Of a stretch of 64,000 nucleotides of DNA, positions 58,175 through 64,000 are shown piece after piece. Below the pieces are notes generated by a model. That model worked only from the letters and a program-made list of their open reading frames with translations. It had not been told where the DNA came from and made no database searches. The position numbers and the translations under genes are program-made. Position 1 is the stretch's first letter. Every line of letters starts with the position of its first letter. Origin of the DNA: Apostichopus japonicus. Lineage: Eukaryota > Echinodermata > Holothuroidea > Aspidochirotida > Stichopodidae. The DNA is taken from positions 16,188,821 to 16,252,820 of the forward strand of contig NC_092578.1 in NCBI RefSeq assembly GCF_037975245.1, read 5' to 3'.

Positions 58175-59560
58175 GGGAAGGGTTAGGAAATGGGAAGAGT
58201 TACAGGAGGATAGACAATGGGAATGGTTAGGGGAACGGAAGGGTTACTGGAGGGGAAGAGGAGGGAAAATGATAGGGATGTTTTGAAGAATGAATCTTTA
58301 GTTCCTTGTCAGTTTGTTGGCGGTTACAGTAGGTGACTGTCAATTACAATTCACATATTTCTGATAATGCGAAAAAATCACCCCCACTTCCTCCATGTGA
58401 TTTGTTTTCAGTAGCCTGACACATTTAGCAACAAACACAAATTAATGCAATACTTGGTATTTGCTTCCCCAAATAAGTACTGCTTAATTACCACAGATCA
58501 CCTTAGTGGCTCATTTCCTGATTAAATTCAATTGATATTTCAGGCACTTCCTCCTGTGTTTGATATCCCAGGGTTGCTACTAAATCACTGAACATGACTA
58601 AATGCACATGACAAGTACAGTACAATATATATTGTCACATGATACCGTATGTAAAGTGTCTTTCTCAAATATCCAGGGTTATCCCATGATCGAGCACTGG
58701 TAAATCACTGACAGGCTCTTTGAGCACATATCATATGTCATGGCAATGCATTGTCACATGATGTGTATAACTCAGCTCATCATTTTTTACTTAGAACATT
58801 AAACTGAACCATATGGGAGTAGAGAATGAGGCATTGTTACACAAACACAATTGAAATAAACTGTAATTAGTACAACATTGCAGTCTTTAGTTTACTTCAT
58901 TACGACATTACTAGATCTATACAAACTTACAAATAATGCAATATGACTACCCAGTCAGAGGTTATTAAACTATTTAGGTTCCCTCTGTATGAAAGTGATC
59001 TTTTAACCAAAGGCAGACCACACAAATTATAACAGAGCTCCATGAAATAGTTTTGGGATATTTATTCTGTCATGAAGATAACCTTGTCTGGAAAGTCATC
59101 ACATTTACAATGAAACTATTGACAAATCTGATTGCAATTTATTTTTAATACAGTAAATATATAAATGCATTTTCATTTCATCAAGTCTTTGGGTTAGAGC
59201 AGACTACCTTAATTTTACTGAACCTAATGAATGTGAAACAAATATTTCAAAAATTACTCAACTGGATACCTTGTGACTTACCTGGACAGTTTGCTTAATC
59301 CCATGCATTAGAAACAAAGTGGATAAAATTAATAAAATCCTTCTTCCACAAAACTTCCTTAGAAAATAACAAACACCTCAATCACCTTAGTTAAAGCTCT
59401 GCGTAAACTTCTTGGTTCTGACTCACGACAACAAGTAATGGGCAGTTGGGCACCGCATGGACTATTTTACAATGCTACTGTATATACTCTGACTACAAAT
59501 CTGCTAAAATATGGCAATACACTGATCAAGCTTTATGATAAGATATTTATATATAAAGTA

Positions 59561-59561
<1 letters not shown>

Positions 59562-59599
<38 letters not shown>
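59562..59599. repeat. (AT)n microsatellite
   Basis: A pure TA run of about 38 bp in the DUSP19 5' intron. Confidence 0.95.
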
Positions 59600-59606
<7 letters not shown>

Positions 59607-61292
59607 TTGTGTTCAAAGAGCAGGTTGAACACGAGGCGACCTCGTGTGACACAACATATTTTTTCATCTTCACCAATATTAAGTATTTATAACTATACAG
59701 AAAGTTGCACACAAAAGCCAGGTTAGCTCTCTTATCTTTAATAGAGTATATAAGTGCCAGCTAGTTGTCTATTATTAACCCAGTTGTACTAGGTAAACAA
59801 AATGCTTTGGGGATCTTGTCAACAAGCATCAGAACCATAGGCACTATCTGTTCAGAGGAAATGAGCTTATTTGTAGACGACTGATAAACAACTCGAAAAG
59901 ACCAACTTAGAAACATTTGGAATACATGTGTCATTTCCATTTACTTATCACCTAATAGTGAATTAGATAACAAGAAAACCTGGATTATTTTAACCTATAA
60001 GCTACAGTATGTTCATTATCCTGATTACGTGTTACTGGGCCAGAATCTGGATTACATGGATCTGCAAATCTACAGAACCATTCTTCATTTACTAGAAATA
60101 TTTTTAGTCACTGACTTATTTAAATGGTAGTTTTTATAAGTTTGATTCAATTACATAAATTTGCAAACAGTTACAGCACAACAGACACAGATACTGAAGA
60201 GAAAAATGCTGGCATACTCTACTATACTGTAATATCACAACATATGAGTACTATGTATCGTCCATTTTATAGGTGGAGTTCATCGATATGCGGTGCAATA
60301 CAAGGTTTTCAACGTCTCTCAAAAGTCAAAATTATGAAAATATACACATATCTACAGTAATAGGGATAGAGCTAGAATATCATGGTTAGAAGCAATCACA
60401 ACCAAATGTCTGACAAGTTGGAGACTGTACAAATGTTGATAACAGAAAAGGAAAGGTTCCTTCCTTGTGTTCATACATGCCATGTGCATGCTGTATGTAT
60501 ACTCTTGTAGAATAAATGACACATGAAATTTGCAGATGGTATATATCGGAATCGTGATCCACAATGTTAATACAGTATTATGCTCAACTCCAATCTTAAA
60601 TGAGCATAAAATGGACAAACACTGTCTGTATAACTGAATTGCAGATTAAATTTTTGAAGGAATCAACGGATAAGCTGCCAGATCATTGTTAAGTACTAGC
60701 AGTTGCAGGATAAATGACAGAATGTAGTAGGCTGCTACATGTACAGATCTTCAGGCACGAGTAAGCAATGGTTGGAGGTCAAAATATTATTGAGTGGATG
60801 GAACACGCACCACCAAATTCGGATACTCCCTGAGGAACTGCTTAGTAGCAGGTCAAAATCTCATTGAATTAGGAATAAAGATACTTATCCTTACCAAAAT
60901 ACAAAATTTTTGATCGAATTCCATTCAAATGAACAGAAATACTATAGGTTAATTAAACAATATAAAGTTTGCATGAAAGACCGTCTTCATGGCCTGCAAT
61001 TAACACAAGTTATGCTGGCACTGGACCTATACAAACTTAAGCAATGGGCTGAAGAAGATGGAACTTACAATTATATATACAAAATGGGTCGCTATAAAAG
61101 CTTTTATTTATTATTTTCAGAGAGAAATGACATAAGAATTCATGGTTTCTGATGTGTCGAAGAAATTTGGTGCAAAATTACACATACTATTTTTAGTTTC
61201 CCCTGGCAATCACTTTGCCACTAAATATTATCTTATTATATATATAACATAATTATAACTGAAAAAAACTCAATATGAAAATCTTAAAATAT

Positions 61293-62917
61293 ATTAAATT
61301 TCTTACCGACCACAGCAACCACTTTGAATGGCAATCGTTCTTGGAAATGTCAATTTTTGGTTTGCTCTAGCCTAAGTTACGACTTACAGCTTACAGGTAC
61401 CTATCACTGCTAATGTTACTTTATGTTAGGCCTATCGAACTAGGGTAGTTGTCTGATATAATCTGTATTATTTTCATCAACCGAGTTGTATTATTACGTT
61501 ATATTTGTGATATATGTATAAACTTCCCTGTACCTTATACTAATACTAATTACAAGGTTCAAGTAAGCCCTAGGCTAGGTTCACCATGAAAGCGGTATTA
61601 CTAGTTATACTTCCATGGTTCAAACATTGTCACACTGAGTCACAGTTTGAACACGCGTTTGCTAAGTGATAAACCTAACAGAAACAATAACATTGTCAGT
61701 ACGTCGCAGAGACCTAAATTTGGCTACAAAAGAAGTGAGTTAGTCCTAGAAAGAAGAAGAAGTTTCTTGCTGCACTCACGATGGAGAACTTATTCTTTGT
61801 CGATACTGCATTAGATGATCCCAGATTTGCTCTGTTAATCTCCTTTATCTTCAACTTTCTCTAATAAATGGTGAGAGCCTCAGTGTGTCTCAAGCCCTAC
61901 TCGTTCGCTGTTATGAAACTGTTCCTTTTGCTAAGGCGCTAGGCATGTGTACATCTCTTGTTCGAAATGAAAGGCTTTGTATAGCAACGGAGTTATCACA
62001 TGTGAGTCAAATGGTAAACAAGTCGTGACCTTGACCGGGTCACCTATAGAAATACAACGCCGAAAATTTATTTCTGGAAATTGAATTGAGATATTACCTA
62101 ATCACATTTATTGTATTGTAGAGTTGCTTTCAGTGTTATTCCTCTTTTCGTGGGTACACAAATTTTTGTTGTGAAAAGAATTTCCCCCAAAGTGCAACAA
62201 CTACATGTAAAGGGGATCACGGGTAATTCCCGGTTACAAGTTCTCTGTCCCAGTATTCATGCATGCTGAGCGAAATTCTAAACTGTCTGTGCATGAATCA
62301 GCTGATCATTAGAAGAATTCGTATCTCATGTCTATCACTTTAGACTAACCTAAAATTAGCATTAGAAATTATGAAATAAACACCGCCAACTGAGCTGCAC
62401 TTTTTTGAAGCATATTTACTTCTCTTCTGTGGAACAAACAAGCAACATCAAAGTCCAGCTGAGTACTTCTTACCAGTACCACTGACTGAAATTGAGAACA
62501 GAATAAGGCCTAACTGTAGTGTAACTGTTAGGCTTAAAATAAATTCGTGTTGCACGTGTATTTATTTGCGTTTTCAGCTAATTGCGTCTTCTTCCTAATT
62601 AGTGCGAACAGTTTTTTGTTTACTATGCAGACTGTTGTTCGTTACGTTAGCCTTTAGAGTTTAGACCCTGTTAAAAGACCTAATAGATACCACTTGATAC
62701 TCAGTTGATCACATGTCAACTTACAATAGTTGGAAGCCTGTTCGGCCTAGTCACACATATGTAATTACACAGTTATCTGACGCTGCACTGCAAGTAATGA
62801 TATTAGTGGTTCTATTTACCTGGCAGAAATAGGCCACAGAGTTTGTTGGAATTTGTAAGCACATACCAAACAGGTAACCTGAAACAGTTTAAAGAACAAG
62901 ACATCTGCAGTTTAACC
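61293..62917. promoter_or_regulatory. Divergent DUSP19/HACL1 upstream region
   Basis: It lies between possible DUSP19 5' non-coding exons and the HACL1 start. On minus, donors GTAAGA (after 61312) and GTGAGT (after 61780) could end alternative first exons; spliced to 57767, the first gives a short frame with an upstream TGA and no new Met before the assigned start. The HACL1 5' UTR should fall in the right part. Transcription starts are not visible. Confidence 0.45.
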
Positions 62918-64000
62918 ATGGCAGACGACAGTGATATTGCTGGAGCAAATGTTATTGCTGATGCATTGAAGGAACAGGTTAGTTGTTCAACTAGTACAAC
63001 ATTGCGGCAAGGGTGCAGATCTCATACCATAAATTTGAGAGTTATTGGCACGTACTACTGAGGCTATAGAAGCATACCCTTTTGTATACAGATATTAGTG
63101 AACTACAATTTTTTTATAAATCTAAAAACTTACAAACTTGTTTATTATGAGATCTATGGATGGAAGCTTCCTATAGGGATGGGGAGAAATGACAATTAAG
63201 GAAAATTATAGATTTCTTATTGTGAATAAATGCAGTTTAATTGGTTTGTATAAATGATTAAAGGTCTGCATTATTGGCTCCAATTATAGCATGCTATAGC
63301 TGAGAAAGTTTTGTGACTATGTAATCGACCTGCCACAGTCTTAAATCCACCTCAGGCTCTAAGATTAGCCTGAGTAGCTTCTTACCACCATTAGGCTCTT
63401 TGTGTAAACATTGGGTGGAAATATGTTCATGTCTACAGTGTAGTTAATCATACAATGTTCCCACAAAGACCCTCATGCAAGAAACAATATGTGGCAGGCT
63501 TTTGCAGACTAAAAATAGGTAAAAAGAGGTAATTTTACGATTATGTAATCTCAAGAAACTTTTCCATGATAGCGTGCTATAATTGGGGTCTATACAGCAG
63601 ACCTTTAAGCCTCATCTGAGGACAATTTTCCATATAAATGAGAAAGTACTAATGCCTTCTATATTTGCATGTATGCCTGTACAAATTTTGTATCCTATGT
63701 TGAGAAATATGAACCCTTGCATGTAGATGTTCTGCCATCAAGCTGGGTCCGTTGTGTGTATATGTTGCAGCTTCAAATTTTGGCCGTTGATGAGCTGTGC
63801 TCCAACAGAGGAAGTAATGTGAGTTCTATATCATGATGCAAGTAATAAAGTTTTCAAATGTTATTACTCAAAACAATGCAGAATAGACACTCTCTTTTTT
63901 TCTTTCAGGGAGTAGAGTATGTATTTGGAATCGTTGGCTTCCCTGTGGTAGAAATTGCCATAGCACTGCAATCAGCTGGTATCAAGTACATCGGGATGAG
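62918..64000 (+). CDS. HACL1: HACL1, 2-hydroxyacyl-CoA lyase (first two coding exons, cut by window end)
   Basis: Exons 62918-62977 (20 codons) and 63909 to the window edge, joined in phase 0. The product begins [20 protein letters not shown] and continues with [19 protein letters not shown], then a [10 protein letters not shown] block. This is the start of the N-terminal ThDP-binding (PYR) domain of 2-hydroxyacyl-CoA lyase; E35 is at the place of the glutamate that activates the thiamine diphosphate cofactor. In animals this peroxisomal enzyme cleaves 2-hydroxyacyl-CoA to formyl-CoA and a shortened aldehyde in alpha-oxidation of phytanic acid. The reading frame stays open upstream of the ATG, but residues align with the family only from this Met. 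ILVBL and oxalyl-CoA decarboxylase are related, but the GIVGxPVxEIA and GIKYIGM segments favour HACL1. Confidence 0.94.
63258..63608. mobile_element. TTAA-flanked MITE, copy B of the GCATGCTAT family, in HACL1 intron 1
   Basis: TTAAAGGTCTGC begins both ends when the right one is read in reverse, followed by CAATTATAGCATGCTAT on the left and CAATTATAGCACGCTAT on the right. Borders TTAA lie at 63258-63261 and 63605-63608. Outer sequence matches the element at 16767-17018. No transposase frame is present. Confidence 0.85.

Noticed and set aside
61791-61874. A 27-codon plus-strand ORF (MENLFFVDTALDD...) near the DUSP19/HACL1 promoter
   Set aside because: Too short, no family, and the same bases on minus carry a GTGAGT donor that suggests a 5' UTR exon instead.

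Overview
This is a window of an animal nuclear genome: AT-rich, intron-rich, with protein-coding exons of about 45-1,200 bp joined across phase-consistent GT..AG introns. tRNA-derived SINEs, tails of non-LTR retrotransposons, TTAA-flanked MITEs and clusters of TAGGCCTA-type words point to an invertebrate deuterostome, most likely an ambulacrarian (echinoderm, perhaps a sea cucumber or sea urchin, or a hemichordate). The species call is inference; the gene calls rest on family motifs and matching splice phases.

Six genes alternate in strand (-,+,-,+,-,+). (1) WDR24, minus, 359-5568, N-terminal beta-propeller part, running off the left edge: a GATOR2 subunit in nutrient signalling to mTORC1. 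(2) DNAJC1, plus, 7014-14143, complete, 563 aa: an ER-membrane J protein with two SANT domains. (3) MLLT10/AF10, minus, 38800-23018, complete model of 15 coding exons and 1,058 aa: a histone reader and DOT1L cofactor. (4) CCDC148, plus, 39415-47882, complete, 620 aa: a coiled-coil protein. (5) A DUSP19-like dual-specificity phosphatase, minus, 57741-53600, 207 aa. (6) HACL1, plus, from 62918, first two coding exons only: a peroxisomal ThDP-dependent lyase.

The divergent neighbours (WDR24/DNAJC1, MLLT10/CCDC148, DUSP19/HACL1) leave short ATG-to-ATG gaps of about 1.4, 0.6 and 5.2 kb, likely shared promoter regions. The convergent gaps (14.1-23.0 kb and 47.9-53.6 kb) hold 3' UTRs and repeats. 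DNAJC1 and MLLT10 are also tail-to-tail neighbours on human chromosome 10p12, so this looks like very old conserved microsynteny. The six products do not form one pathway.

Non-coding content: a 143-bp minisatellite that copies the last exon end of WDR24; four short elements with inverted ends and TTAA at both borders, one nested inside a repeat array rich in direct repeats of AGGTCA; a 600-bp polypurine tract in the last MLLT10 intron; several low-copy tandem arrays; two 5'-truncated LINE tails; three SINE-like elements; and a hairpin repeat present in two copies between CCDC148 and DUSP19. No bacterial-type system, CRISPR array or integrated phage is present.
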